64,000 bases of DNA from CAXBCP01 sp963974055 (GTDB lineage: Bacteria; Pseudomonadota; Alphaproteobacteria; MPNO01; UBA830), in assembly GCA_963974055.1 (NCBI GenBank), contig CAXBCP010000007.1, positions 1-64,000 of the forward strand, given 5' to 3'. Numbering within the stretch: position 1 is the first letter of the stretch; the number at the start of each line of letters is the position of its first letter. Of this stretch, positions 25,702 to 35,047 are shown piece after piece. Both the position numbers and the translations under genes were made by a program. A model generated the notes under the pieces. It worked only from the letters and a program-made list of their open reading frames with translations. It did not search any database and had not been told where the DNA came from.

Positions 25702-26136
25702 TCAATTAAGTTCTTCCGCCCGCCGAATCATTTTCTGCAGGGCTGCGACCATCGTGTCGAGCTCGTCGCCCGACACGGCCGATATGAGTTCGGCGTATCG
25801 CTTGTTCGTCGTGGGGGCGATCCTGTCATACAGTTTGTTGCCCTTCGCCGTCAGCGCCAGGCGGTAGCTGCGGCGGTCTTCGGGGTCGCGGGTGCGGGAC
25901 ACCGTTCCATTATCGACGAGACGTTGAATGGCGCGGTTTACAGCCATTTTTTCGATCGCCCAGCGGCTGGTGATCTCGGCGGCCGACACCCCCGGTTCCG
26001 CCCTGAGGGTCAGCATCACCCGCCACTCGGCAATGGTGATGCCGAACTTCATTTCGACTTCGCTGTAGAATGCCCGCCCGATCCTGTTCGACAGAATATG
26101 GACGAGGGAAAGCGGTTTTTCGTCTGTTATCGCCAT
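25702..26136 (-). CDS. MarR family transcriptional regulator
   Basis: A dimeric winged-helix regulator of 144 residues. Helices 1-2 are SLVHILSNRIGRAFYSEVE, the HTH spans VSAAEITSRWAIEKMAVNRAIQRLVDNG, and the wing is SRTRDPEDRRSYRLALTAKG (the DxRR motif). The start at 26136 gives normal family length. It lies 22 bp downstream of the LLM oxidoreductase stop, in the same direction, so it probably belongs to that transcript and may regulate it (inference). Confidence 0.87.
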   Translation of the reverse strand: MAITDEKPLSLVHILSNRIGRAFYSEVEMKFGITIAEWRVMLTLRAEPGVSAAEITSRWAIEKMAVNRAIQRLVDNGTVSRTRDPEDRRSYRLALTAKGNKLYDRIAPTTNKRYAELISAVSGDELDTMVAALQKMIRRAEELN

Positions 26137-26158
26137 CCGGCGAGTATAGCAGAAAAAA

Positions 26159-27265
26159 CTATTCCGCCGCTGTCGATTGCCCGATTGCGGCATTCACTGC
26201 GGGCATGACCTTTTCGGCCATCAGCTCCATCGAGCGCCTGCCGAGCGCCTTGTCTTCCCAGTCCTTGCCGGCATAGAGCAGGGTGCCGAAATCGCCGGTG
26301 ATTTCACGGAATGCGAGGATCTGGTCGACCACGCTGTTCACGTCGCCGCAGATGACCAGGTTGTCGAGAATATAATCCAGGTCGACTTTTTCGTCCGGGA
26401 AATCGCGTTCCGGTTTGAACACCTCGTGGCGGTTCGCTTTTTTCAGCTTGGTGAACAGCTGGTTGTAATAGAACCGGTAGGGGCTGCGGTCGTTGGCCTT
26501 ACCGTAATCGACGGCGGTGTCGTGGTCGTCATGGACGAAGATCGACCGTGCGACGCGCCAGTCGCTTGCATTCGCCGGGCGTCCGCCTTCCTCGCAGCCC
26601 TTGGCATAATTGGTCCAGTGGGTGGTTACCCATTTCGCCAGCAGGAAATTGGCGGAAATCGGCAGGAAGCCCTTCTTGCCCATTTCGATCACGCCTTTGG
26701 AGAACGGTGCGACCACGGTGCCGACAACCGGCGGGTAGGGCTTCTGATAGGGTTTGGCGATCGGGCCGAGCCCGATTTCCGGAAACTGGGTTTCGCGGGT
26801 CGAGATGTTCCAGTACTTGCCCGTCAGGTCGTAGGGCGCCTCGCCGGTCCAGATATTGATAATATGGTCGATCGCTTCGGCGAACATTTCGTTGCGGTCG
26901 ACGCCGCGGATGCCGAGCGCCTCGGCGTCGGATTCGAGCGCGCCCGGGCTGACGCCGAATATGAACCGTCCTTTCAGCAGGTGGTCCATCATGGCGGCGT
27001 GCGCGGCGATCAGAACCGGATGGCTGTGCGACAGGTTCGACGTGCCGGTGCCCAGCTTGATCTGCTTGGTGTCCGATATCAGGCTGGCCTGGAACAGCAT
27101 CGAATTGGTGATGCTTTCGGCGGCGTCCGTGACGTGTTCGCCCACATAGGCTTCGGAATAGCCGAGTTCGTCGGCAAGGATGATCGCCTCGCGGTCTTCC
27201 TGCAGGCATTCGGTGTAGTTCCGGTCCAGCCGGTGAACCGGCATTGTGAAAAATCCGATCTTCAT
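26159..27265 (-). CDS. LLM class flavin-dependent oxidoreductase
   Basis: A luciferase-like TIM-barrel flavoprotein of 368 residues. The KIGFFTMPVHRLDRNY start, GYSEAYVGEHVTD, LGTGTSNLSHSHPVLIAAHAAMMDHLLKGRFIFGVSPG and the late region HDDHDTAVDYGKAND are typical of this group. It probably uses FMNH2 (or F420) supplied by a separate reductase and oxidises an unknown substrate. An ATGATG pair at 27268/27265 with GGAG upstream sets the start; the second ATG has the better spacing. It is divergent from the LysR gene. Confidence 0.85.
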   Translation of the reverse strand: MKIGFFTMPVHRLDRNYTECLQEDREAIILADELGYSEAYVGEHVTDAAESITNSMLFQASLISDTKQIKLGTGTSNLSHSHPVLIAAHAAMMDHLLKGRFIFGVSPGALESDAEALGIRGVDRNEMFAEAIDHIINIWTGEAPYDLTGKYWNISTRETQFPEIGLGPIAKPYQKPYPPVVGTVVAPFSKGVIEMGKKGFLPISANFLLAKWVTTHWTNYAKGCEEGGRPANASDWRVARSIFVHDDHDTAVDYGKANDRSPYRFYYNQLFTKLKKANRHEVFKPERDFPDEKVDLDYILDNLVICGDVNSVVDQILAFREITGDFGTLLYAGKDWEDKALGRRSMELMAEKVMPAVNAAIGQSTAAE

Positions 27266-27383
27266 CATTCTTCTCCAGCCAGGGGTCGGGAAATATGGAC
27301 GCAACGGCTTTGTAATTGATGCCGTAAAAGAAGATAATACGCCAATGGGGCATATTATATGTGAATTCAGGGAATAGGTATCC

Positions 27384-28292
27384 GTGTCCAGCGCCTCAAG
27401 CATCGAAATGAGCGTTTTCGTCGCAGCGGTGGATGCCGGCAATTTCTCCGCCGCCGCCCGGCTTCTCGGGCTCACGCCGTCGGCGGTGTCCAAGCAGATC
27501 GGCAGGCTGGAAACCCGGCTCGGGGCGCGGCTGCTGAACAGGTCGACCCGCCGGGTCAGCCTGACCGATGTGGGGCGCGAATTCTACGACCGCAGCCGGG
27601 CCATCCTGGCCGATATCGACGATGCAGAACGTGCCGTCGGCCAGGCCTCCGACCGGCCGCGCGGCCGGTTGCGGGTGACCGCATCAATTTCATTCGGGCA
27701 GCGCCAGATCGTGCCCATGATCCCGGAATTCGTCTCAAGGTATCCGGATCTTCGTGTTGATGTCGTGTTTTCCGATCACATGGTCGACATGGTCGAGGAA
27801 GGCATAGATGTCGCCGTCCGTGTGTCCGCCCCGGCCGATTCCGCGCTGATTGCCCGCCGGCTGGTGCCCGACCGCCGGGTCATCTGCGCCTCTCCGGCGT
27901 ATCTGGATGTGCATGGAACGCCCGGAAAGCCGGAAGAGCTCGCCACCCACAACGCGCTGATATATTCGACCGTCTATTCCGATACCTGGCGCTTTGACGG
28001 ACCCGGCGGGCCGCGCGCGGTGCGGATGTCGTCCAATTTCGGGGCAAATTCCGGCGAGGCGATCCGCGATCTGGCGCTTGGCGGGCTCGGTATCGCCCGG
28101 CTGGCGACGTTTCTCGTCGGGCCGGATATCAAGGCCGGCCGGCTGGTCGAACTGTTGCCGGACTGGCGCGATCCGCAGGAAAATATCATTCATGCGGTAT
28201 ATCCGAGCCGCCGGCTTGTGCCGCCGCCGACCCGCGCCTTCGTCGACTATCTGGTCGAACAACTGACCCCGGTCCCGCCCTGGGACCGTTGA
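27384..28292 (+). CDS. LysR family transcriptional regulator
   Basis: A regulator of 302 residues with an N-terminal winged HTH (MSVFVAAVDAGNFSAAARLLGLTPSAVSKQIGRLE, residues about 9-43) followed by the periplasmic-binding-like effector domain with VDVAVRVSAPADSALIARRL. The start is GTG at 27384; an in-frame ATG at 27408 would trim 8 residues. It diverges from the LLM oxidoreductase gene with a 118-bp shared upstream region, the classic arrangement for a LysR protein and its target. Confidence 0.88.
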   Translation: MSSASSIEMSVFVAAVDAGNFSAAARLLGLTPSAVSKQIGRLETRLGARLLNRSTRRVSLTDVGREFYDRSRAILADIDDAERAVGQASDRPRGRLRVTASISFGQRQIVPMIPEFVSRYPDLRVDVVFSDHMVDMVEEGIDVAVRVSAPADSALIARRLVPDRRVICASPAYLDVHGTPGKPEELATHNALIYSTVYSDTWRFDGPGGPRAVRMSSNFGANSGEAIRDLALGGLGIARLATFLVGPDIKAGRLVELLPDWRDPQENIIHAVYPSRRLVPPPTRAFVDYLVEQLTPVPPWDR

Positions 28293-28317
28293 GCCCGGAT
28301 CGGGAACCCCCGGGCGT

Positions 28318-28632
28318 TTATTTTTCGCCGGCCCGGAACAGAATCTTCCCGCGTTGCCCGACGAGAAGCTTTTCGCCGGTCGCGGGATGGAAATAGGCTT
28401 CGACGCGCTGCCCTTCCGGGGTCGTTCCGTATACTTCCCAGCAGCCGCCGTCTTTCTTCATGAAACGGACCAGCCATCCATCCGCCGTCAGTTTTTTGGT
28501 GAGCGCGTCCTCGGTCAGCCACTTGTCGGGCGCGACGGTTTCGCAGGTGAGGCGTCCGGTGGCCTGAGCGGTCGAAAACGGAGCGGCAATTGCGGCGGCA
28601 AGAAGCAGTGCGCGTATGGCTGCGGTGTTCAT
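28318..28632 (-). CDS. PepSY-domain periplasmic protein
   Basis: A 104-residue protein with a signal peptide (AIRALLLAAAIAAPFSTAQA). The mature part resembles a single PepSY domain: DKWLTEDALTKKLTADGWLVRFMKKDGGCWEVYGTTPEGQRVEAYFHPATGEKLLV. Two Cys in the mature part could pair. Its ATG overlaps the stop of the upstream ferric-reductase-like gene by 4 bp. In other bacteria, PepSY proteins are found with membrane haem/flavin reductases, so a role as a periplasmic partner is likely (inference). Confidence 0.78.
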   Translation of the reverse strand: MNTAAIRALLLAAAIAAPFSTAQATGRLTCETVAPDKWLTEDALTKKLTADGWLVRFMKKDGGCWEVYGTTPEGQRVEAYFHPATGEKLLVGQRGKILFRAGEK

Positions 28633-29237
28633 TGGGCTGTCCTTTTGATGGTCGGGGCGGTGAAGTGTTTCCAGACACGGTATGTTTCCAGCGCCGCCAA
28701 GGGCAGAAAATGGGCAAGGGCGGGGCCGAGATTGTTGTGTACGAATATCCAGTGGATCAGCGTTGCGAGCGCGGCGGGATAGACGCAGCGCTGCAGCGCG
28801 GACCATCCCCGTCCCAGTTGCCGGACCGCCCATTCGTTCGACGTCGCGGCGAGGGGGAGCATGACCGCCATCGCGAGCCAGCCGGTCCAGATGCCGAGGA
28901 TAAAGAATTCCCCCAGAATTGACACCGCCGAGCCCATGTCGACGATGTACAGCGCCGTATGCGCCAGCGCGTAGGCGAAGGCGGCGATGCCGAAATACCG
29001 CCGGCGCTGCATCATCCAGAGCAGGAAACCCGACCGTGGAAACAACTGACGCAACGGCGACAGGATCATGGCGACGATCATGAAGCGTGCCGCGAATTCG
29101 CCCGTCGGATGCAGAAGCATTTCGGTTACCGGCTGGCCCGCCGGATCGCGCGGGCTGCCCGTCAGCGCCGCCGCCATCGGAACGGCGGGAAGCGCGAGCA
29201 GCAGCCAGAGGGCGTATTTCGAATTCAGGAATCGCAT
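28629..29237 (-). CDS. Ferric reductase-like transmembrane protein (MsrQ-like)
   Basis: An inner-membrane protein of 202 residues with six hydrophobic segments and the ferric-reductase-like b-haem pattern: His residues in MLLHPTGEFAARF, YALAHTALYIVD and TLIHWIFVHNN, plus SPLRQLFP and RRRYFGIAAFAYA. This matches MsrQ/YedZ-type haem proteins that pass electrons to periplasmic enzymes, but no msrP gene is in the window. It is coupled by an ATGA overlap to the PepSY gene instead and lies 62 bp downstream of the photolyase gene on the same strand. Confidence 0.83.
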   Translation of the reverse strand: MRFLNSKYALWLLLALPAVPMAAALTGSPRDPAGQPVTEMLLHPTGEFAARFMIVAMILSPLRQLFPRSGFLLWMMQRRRYFGIAAFAYALAHTALYIVDMGSAVSILGEFFILGIWTGWLAMAVMLPLAATSNEWAVRQLGRGWSALQRCVYPAALATLIHWIFVHNNLGPALAHFLPLAALETYRVWKHFTAPTIKRTAQ

Positions 29238-29299
29238 GTCGGCAGTCGGTTGTTACTGTGACACACGTTTCGGCAGGGAATCCCCGTCGCCGGGCAGGC

Positions 29300-30724
29300 T
29301 TATGAAGATTCGGCGGCCTCCACGCCGTCCACGAACGCCGAATAGGCCGCCATGTCGAATTTCCGGTTCAGCCCGTTGGCATTCATGTAGCGGATTTTTC
29401 CGAAGACCGGGCGTTCGGTCCAGGCCCGGTCGTGAACGCCGTAGCACCATGCGACGTTAGCGTAGGAATTCGCATCCCGGCCGTCGAGAAAATACCGGTT
29501 GTTCAGTGCGATGGTGGTCGTGAACGCCTCTTCGGGTGTAGCGCTCCACTCCAGGATTTTCTTCGCCCAGTACATGCGCATGTAATTGTGCATGAAGCCG
29601 GTATGGACCATTTCCCGCATCGCGTCGTTCCAGTGCGGGTCGTGGGTGTCGCAGGCGGCGAGGGTGTCGATATCGTATACGTATTCGCGTTCGTCGCCGG
29701 CATGTTCGTCCAGCGATTTCCGGGCCCAGCCGGGCACGGCGGCATAGGTCTCGAAGGCGGGTTCGAACGCAGCGTAGTTCATGGCCAGTTCGCGCCGGAC
29801 GACCAGTTCCTCGATGAACGAATTCCGGTCTTCGGCCGATCCGTTGTCCGATTGCCGGACCGCCAGTGCGATTTCCACCGGCGAGACATGGCCGAAATGA
29901 AGATAGGGGCTGAGGAACGACGTGCGCGCGGCTGACGGTTCGTTCCGCCCGGTCGCGTAGCCGCCGAGAACGTTGTCGATGAATTCGTCCAGCCGCCGCA
30001 GGGCTTCCGCCCGGCCGCCACGAAATCTTTTCACCGGTTTCACCGACCGGTCGATGTCGAGCTGCGCCAGCGCCGCCCTTGGGTCCGATACGTCGATATC
30101 GCTTTCAAGGGTCAGGCCGTCCGCCGCCACATCCGGCTCGGTCTCGTCGAGCGGCACGAGATATTCGTCCCACACCCGGTGAATGCGCGGGCGGATCGTG
30201 CGGGCGGCATATTCCGATTTGTCGGACGCCACATCGACCGGCACCACGACCTCGGTTTCGACCTGCACGACGGGGCATCCGGCGGCGTCGGCGAGCGTTC
30301 TCCGCCATGACCGCTGGGCCGGCATATAGCTGCGGTCGCAAATTACGGCGGCGGCATTCTGCGACATACCCAGAGCGACATCCGCCGGCCCGCCGCGGCG
30401 CAGAACGAACGCGATCCCGCGGGCGCGAAGTTCCCGGGCGCAATCCGCAAGACCTTCCAGCATGAACATGTAGTGCCGTGCATTGGCGTCCGGATACCCG
30501 TCCATGAGTCCGAAACACACCACCACCGGCAGGCTGTATTTGTTGGCGCTGCGGATCGCGAGTTCGAGCGCGGCGTTTCCGCGTGCGCGTTGGGCCTCCT
30601 GCATCCAGTACAGGACATAGGCGCCGTCGGCGCGACGGTCGCAGTCGTTGAGGGATTCGATGCGGGTGTTGTGGATCATGGCGTTCACTGATTCCGATAC
30701 GCGCTCGGCCGGCTGACGGATCAT
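29300..30724 (-). CDS. phr: Class II CPD photolyase
   Basis: A flavoprotein of 474 residues that repairs UV-induced cyclobutane pyrimidine dimers with light. The N-terminal alpha/beta domain starts at RIESLNDCDRRADGAYVLYWMQEAQR. The C-terminal FAD domain carries the class II signatures TGFMHNYMRMYWAKKILEWS, ALNNRYFLDGRDANSYANVAWCYG and ERPVFGKIRYMN. The ATG at 30724 overlaps the sensor kinase stop by 4 bp; an internal ATG 15 residues later is possible. Coupling to a two-component system suggests that repair is induced by an envelope or light/stress signal (inference). Confidence 0.9.
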   Translation of the reverse strand: MIRQPAERVSESVNAMIHNTRIESLNDCDRRADGAYVLYWMQEAQRARGNAALELAIRSANKYSLPVVVCFGLMDGYPDANARHYMFMLEGLADCARELRARGIAFVLRRGGPADVALGMSQNAAAVICDRSYMPAQRSWRRTLADAAGCPVVQVETEVVVPVDVASDKSEYAARTIRPRIHRVWDEYLVPLDETEPDVAADGLTLESDIDVSDPRAALAQLDIDRSVKPVKRFRGGRAEALRRLDEFIDNVLGGYATGRNEPSAARTSFLSPYLHFGHVSPVEIALAVRQSDNGSAEDRNSFIEELVVRRELAMNYAAFEPAFETYAAVPGWARKSLDEHAGDEREYVYDIDTLAACDTHDPHWNDAMREMVHTGFMHNYMRMYWAKKILEWSATPEEAFTTTIALNNRYFLDGRDANSYANVAWCYGVHDRAWTERPVFGKIRYMNANGLNRKFDMAAYSAFVDGVEAAESS

Positions 30725-32076
30725 GAAACCGTCAATACGGCCCTGAGACCCGGCTGGTTGTCCGCCAGGCTGATATCGCCGCCGTGAAGCTGGGCGACCG
30801 CTTTCACCAGGCTGAGCCCGAGCCCGCTGCCCGGCGCATTCCGGCTTGCCTCCAGCCGGTGAAACCGGCGGAACACGTCTTCGCGGGCGTCGTCGGGCAC
30901 GCCCGGCCCGGAATCTGCGACGGTTACGGACTTCGCCGTGGAATGCAGCGATACGCTGCCGCCGGCGGGTGTGTATTTGATGGCATTGTCGGTCAGGTTC
31001 GCGACCGCCTGGAACAACAGGTCGCGATCTCCGGTCACGTTGCCCGCTTCATCCGACCGGGACGAGAACGCCAGGTCTTTCGCCTGGGCGACGGGCTCGT
31101 ACAGTTCCGCGACGTCGCGGACGACTTCGGACAGATCGACGGGCGCGAAATTCTCGCGCCGCCCGCCGGCCTCGATCTGGGTGATCCGCAGCAGCGCGTT
31201 GAACACCGATAGCAGGCTGTCCGCTTCGGCTACGGCGGCATCGATACGCCGGGTCCGTTCTTCGCTGCCGAGCGTGGCGTCGTCGAGATCTTCGAGCCGG
31301 CCGCGCAATCGGGTCAGCGGCGTACGCAGGTCATGGGCAATATTATCGGACACATGACGCAGGCCCTCCATCAGACCCTGTATGCGGTCGAGCATGTCGT
31401 TCAGGTTTCCGGCGAGCTGGTCGAATTCGTCGCCGGTGCCGCCGGCGGGGATGCGGCGGCCGAGATCGCCGCTCATGATGTCGCGGCTGGTCTGGTTGAT
31501 CGAATCGATGCGCCGGGCCGTGCTGCGGCTCATGGCGATGCCGCCGGCAAATGCCAGTGCCAGCGTGATGCCTATCCCCCAGACCATCGCATTGGCGATC
31601 ATGCGCTGGATGCGCTGCAGTTCGCGGACCTCGCGGCCGACCAGCAGGTTGAGCCCGCCCTGCAGCACGAAGCGCCGCGCCCGTGCGGGCTGGGGTTTGC
31701 CGTCCGGTGTGTCGCGGTCCAGAAGCTCGAAGGTTATCCAGCCGTCCGCATCCGGCGACACCGTCGGCCAGCCGCTCAGATTGCCGACCAGCGGACGGCG
31801 CAGCGGATCGGTCAGCAGGTAGACCGTGCGCCCGCCGGGATCGTTGCGGACGCGCTCGGCGATAATTGCGGCAATGCCCGGTGTGCCGCGCCGCTCGTAT
31901 TGTTCCGCCAGGCCTTTGATGTCGGCCTGGATCGTCTCGTCGACCTGTTCCGACAGAACGCCGACGGTCGCCCAGTACAGGAACCCCAGCAGCAGCGCGA
32001 CCGAGCCGCCGAACAGCAGCATGTAGATCAGGGCCAGCCGGAACGTGGCGCTTCGCAGGAGGCGGCGCGGTTTCAT
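30721..32076 (-). CDS. Two-component sensor histidine kinase
   Basis: A membrane kinase of 451 residues. TM1 is at about 13-38, a periplasmic region spans about 39-160, TM2 is about 163-183, and HAMP is about 184-236. The phospho-accepting H-box is DNIAHDLRTPLTRL (His248). The ATPase domain has N-box NLTDNAIKYTP, G1 DSGPGVPDD and GSGLGLSLVKAV. The periplasmic sensor domain is not a known type to me. The start at 32076 overlaps the response regulator stop by 4 bp, and its stop overlaps the photolyase start by 4 bp. Confidence 0.92.
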   Translation of the reverse strand: MKPRRLLRSATFRLALIYMLLFGGSVALLLGFLYWATVGVLSEQVDETIQADIKGLAEQYERRGTPGIAAIIAERVRNDPGGRTVYLLTDPLRRPLVGNLSGWPTVSPDADGWITFELLDRDTPDGKPQPARARRFVLQGGLNLLVGREVRELQRIQRMIANAMVWGIGITLALAFAGGIAMSRSTARRIDSINQTSRDIMSGDLGRRIPAGGTGDEFDQLAGNLNDMLDRIQGLMEGLRHVSDNIAHDLRTPLTRLRGRLEDLDDATLGSEERTRRIDAAVAEADSLLSVFNALLRITQIEAGGRRENFAPVDLSEVVRDVAELYEPVAQAKDLAFSSRSDEAGNVTGDRDLLFQAVANLTDNAIKYTPAGGSVSLHSTAKSVTVADSGPGVPDDAREDVFRRFHRLEASRNAPGSGLGLSLVKAVAQLHGGDISLADNQPGLRAVLTVS

Positions 32077-32771
32077 GACCCCGCGTCTTGTCCGGCATCC
32101 CGCAGCACGTATCCGGCGCCCCGCACGGTGTGGATCAGCGGTGAATCGAAATCGCGGTCGATTTTCTGGCGCAGGCGGCTGACATGGACGTCGATGACGT
32201 TGGTCTGGGGATCGAAATGATAATCCCAGACGTTTTCCAGCAGCATCGTGCGGGTGACCACGCTGCCGGCGTTTCGCATCAGGCATTCGAGAAGGCGGAA
32301 TTCGCGGGGCTGGAGATCTATCGGGGTTCCGGCGCGGCTGACGGTCCGGGCCAGCAGGTCCATTTCGAGGTCGGCGACAGACAGCGCGGTTTCGGCGGGC
32401 GTGCCGGAATTGGACGCCCGGCGGGTCAGCGCTTCCAGCCGGGCAAGCATCTCCGCGGCGGCGAACGGCTTCGTCAGGTAATCGTCGCCGCCCGCTTTCA
32501 GTCCTTTGACCCGGTCGTCGACATCGCCCAGCGCGCTCAGGATCAGGGCAGGTGTATGGTCGTCCGATGCCCGCAGCGTGCGGATGATCGTCAGGCCGTC
32601 CGGACCGGGCAGCATCCGGTCGACGACCAGCACGTCGAAATCGTCCGTGGTCGCCATGACCAGGCCGTCCTTGCCGTTATCGGCATGCGATGCGTTATGC
32701 CCCGCTTCCGTCAGCGCCTTGACGATATAAGCGGCGACATCGGCGTCGTCTTCGATGACCAGAACGCGCAT
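32073..32771 (-). CDS. OmpR/PhoB family response regulator
   Basis: A 232-residue regulator. The receiver domain has the acidic pocket EDD (8-9), phospho-acceptor Asp51 in VVDRMLPGPDGL, and Lys101 in LTKPF. The winged-helix DNA-binding domain contains LQPREFRLLECLMRNAG and VIDVHVSRLRQKID near the C-terminus. The start at 32771 is the only one that begins the receiver fold (MRVLVIEDDAD). It is the first gene of the regulator-kinase-photolyase unit and lies 104 bp downstream of the ABC permease gene. Confidence 0.93.
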   Translation of the reverse strand: MRVLVIEDDADVAAYIVKALTEAGHNASHADNGKDGLVMATTDDFDVLVVDRMLPGPDGLTIIRTLRASDDHTPALILSALGDVDDRVKGLKAGGDDYLTKPFAAAEMLARLEALTRRASNSGTPAETALSVADLEMDLLARTVSRAGTPIDLQPREFRLLECLMRNAGSVVTRTMLLENVWDYHFDPQTNVIDVHVSRLRQKIDRDFDSPLIHTVRGAGYVLRDAGQDAGS

Positions 32772-32875
32772 GAAGCGGACCGTTTCCCGTTGTTCCAGCA
32801 ATATGTAGAGGCGCAGAGCGCCGTTTCGCAAGTTTCCGCGGATTAATCTTTCGTAATGTTCGGGACGGCGCGGGA

Positions 32876-35044
32876 CTATTCGTAGTGCAGCGATTCCGCG
32901 GACGATGCCCGGTTTGCGACAAAGGCCGGATAAACCGACGCGATTACGCAGGTGAGGACGCAGAGAGCGGATATGTAAAGCGTTGCCGGCAGCGAGATCC
33001 GCAGGAAATATTGGAACAGCGTGAAGTGGTCGAGAAAGCGGACGCTGATCGCGCCGAGACCGTTGCCGATCACGACCGCAAGCACGGCGCTGACACAGCC
33101 GATAATCGTGCCTTCGATGAGCAGCATGCGGGCGACCTGGGCGCGGCTGATGCCGATCGACTTGAGAACGGCGAACTCGCGGTCCCGCGCGCGGACCTGG
33201 ATCAGCATTGTATTGGCGACCCCGATCCCGGCAAGGATGACCGTGCCGATCAGGATGAAATCGAATATCAGGAAATCGCGGTCGATTTCCCGCCTTTGCC
33301 AGTACCCCTGCGACCGCCCGCGCTTGACCGTAACGTACCATGGGTAAAGCGCATCTTCCTGGTATCTGGAAAGATAGGGCCGCACTCCCCCGAATGGCCG
33401 CGCCACGGCGTAGCGGCCCAGCGATTTTTCGAGGTTGTCGGCGAAGATCGGGTTGCCGTCGCTGAAAACCGCGTAGGATTTCATGTCCACGTATTGCGCG
33501 CTTTCAAGATAAAAGCCGATCGCGTCGGTGACCCCGACGACGACGAACCGGTGATCTTTTTCGCCGTCCGAAAACACGATCCGGTCGCCGGGGCGGGTGT
33601 CGTACCGGGCCGCGAGGGTGCGCGACAGTATCACCCGGCCCGGTATCAGCGTCGGCTGGCCGAGTGCGCGGAGATGCGGGTTGACGTCGCCGCTGCGAAT
33701 AAGCCGCATCGGGAACTCGCCCGTCGTTTTCGCCGACATCCGCATCAGGATGATGCCGTTGGTGGCAAGCCTGGTCTGCAATGCATCTTCATCGATCTCG
33801 CGCCCGGCCGGCCGTTCGAGATACGAATTCGCCTGCATGGCGTGATAGGCCCAGATGGCGATTTCGTCCTTCAGGGCGCGGGTGACGTCGTGAAGGCCCG
33901 TCAACAGGCTGAAAACCAGCGTTACGCCGGTCACCGAAAACACCAGTCGCTTGCTGTTCAGACGCATGCGCCGGCCGGTCAGGAAAGTTTCAAGCGGCAG
34001 GACTGCCCGGAAGACGGTCTCGAACAGCCGGATGGTGCCGCGCAGCAGCGGCGACAGCCACCACAGCGTCGCAATGGCCAGGATGGCGACAAAGGCGGCT
34101 TCGAACAGGAAGAAATAAACCACCGACAGCCAGCTTTCCATGAACGGGCGCATGCCGATCCAGGCGGCGGCGAGCATCGGCGGGATCAGCCAGCCGAACC
34201 CTTTCTGGGCGAGCGTTGCGGCGCGTTCGCCGTTGGACAGAAATCGCGGGGTCAGCACATCCGTGATACTGAGCCGGCGGATTTCCCGCAACGGGCTGGC
34301 AACCCCCAGATAGACGATCGCGAGGCTGACCAGGCCCATGCCGCCGAGTTCGAACCACGGGACTTCGAATCCCGGCAGCGGCCGGCGGCCGTTCGTGGAA
34401 ATCCCTGCGGCGAGCAGCGCGGCGGCGGCGGGAAAGGCTGCGATCAGGCCGACAACGGTGCCGAACGCGCCGAGCAGCGTCGCTTCCGCCATCAGCGACA
34501 GGCCGACATTGCGCCGGCTTTCGCCCAGGCACAACATCAGGCTGAATTCCCGCGCCCGCGTCGAGACCGAGTAGCGCATGGTGTAGAAAACGATGACGGC
34601 GCCGATAAAGAAGGCCAGCAGCGACGCCATCCGGACGGCAAGGCGCATCGCCTGATAGTCTTCTTCACCGATCCGGGTGCGGGCGTCGTCGCCCGCTTTG
34701 ATCCGGGTCGCGGAACCCCGTTGCGACGGCACGATGGACTGCTCGATCCGACCGTTGCGCCGGCGTTCGATTCTGATCGAAAACGACTTGGCGCCGACTT
34801 TCTGGCGGGCGGCCTCCTGCGCGGATGTTGCGCCGGGATCCTCGGTCTCTGCCGCGGCTTGTGCCTCCGCCTCGTAGTTCCGGGCGGTATTGGCGTCGAC
34901 GATCAGTACCGCGTTGACGACCCCGACACCGATCGCGACCCCGAGCAGCGTCGCAAGCGCGATCATCTTCCGGTGTTTCAGGCTGCGGGCGGCGAGCCGG
35001 AAGGCGAGGCCGATATTCAGGGGAAGCGCCGCTGCCGTCGCCAT
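32876..35044 (-). CDS. ABC transporter permease, FtsX/MacB type
   Basis: A large inner-membrane permease of 722 residues. TM1 lies at about 27-50, a long periplasmic region follows, then three TM helices of the first FtsX core (about 120-250), a second set of helices, a second periplasmic region (RSGDVNPHLRALGQPTLIPG, MacB-like), and a terminal FtsX core with AVLKSIGISRAQVARMLLIEGTIIGC. The two FtsX domains are fused in one chain, as in LolE-like or YtrF-type permeases. With the ATPase encoded 3 bp upstream it would move a lipid, lipoprotein or peptide, or act in mechanotransmission. No membrane-fusion protein gene is adjacent. Confidence 0.85.
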   Translation of the reverse strand: MATAAALPLNIGLAFRLAARSLKHRKMIALATLLGVAIGVGVVNAVLIVDANTARNYEAEAQAAAETEDPGATSAQEAARQKVGAKSFSIRIERRRNGRIEQSIVPSQRGSATRIKAGDDARTRIGEEDYQAMRLAVRMASLLAFFIGAVIVFYTMRYSVSTRAREFSLMLCLGESRRNVGLSLMAEATLLGAFGTVVGLIAAFPAAAALLAAGISTNGRRPLPGFEVPWFELGGMGLVSLAIVYLGVASPLREIRRLSITDVLTPRFLSNGERAATLAQKGFGWLIPPMLAAAWIGMRPFMESWLSVVYFFLFEAAFVAILAIATLWWLSPLLRGTIRLFETVFRAVLPLETFLTGRRMRLNSKRLVFSVTGVTLVFSLLTGLHDVTRALKDEIAIWAYHAMQANSYLERPAGREIDEDALQTRLATNGIILMRMSAKTTGEFPMRLIRSGDVNPHLRALGQPTLIPGRVILSRTLAARYDTRPGDRIVFSDGEKDHRFVVVGVTDAIGFYLESAQYVDMKSYAVFSDGNPIFADNLEKSLGRYAVARPFGGVRPYLSRYQEDALYPWYVTVKRGRSQGYWQRREIDRDFLIFDFILIGTVILAGIGVANTMLIQVRARDREFAVLKSIGISRAQVARMLLIEGTIIGCVSAVLAVVIGNGLGAISVRFLDHFTLFQYFLRISLPATLYISALCVLTCVIASVYPAFVANRASSAESLHYE

Positions 35045-35047
35045 GGA

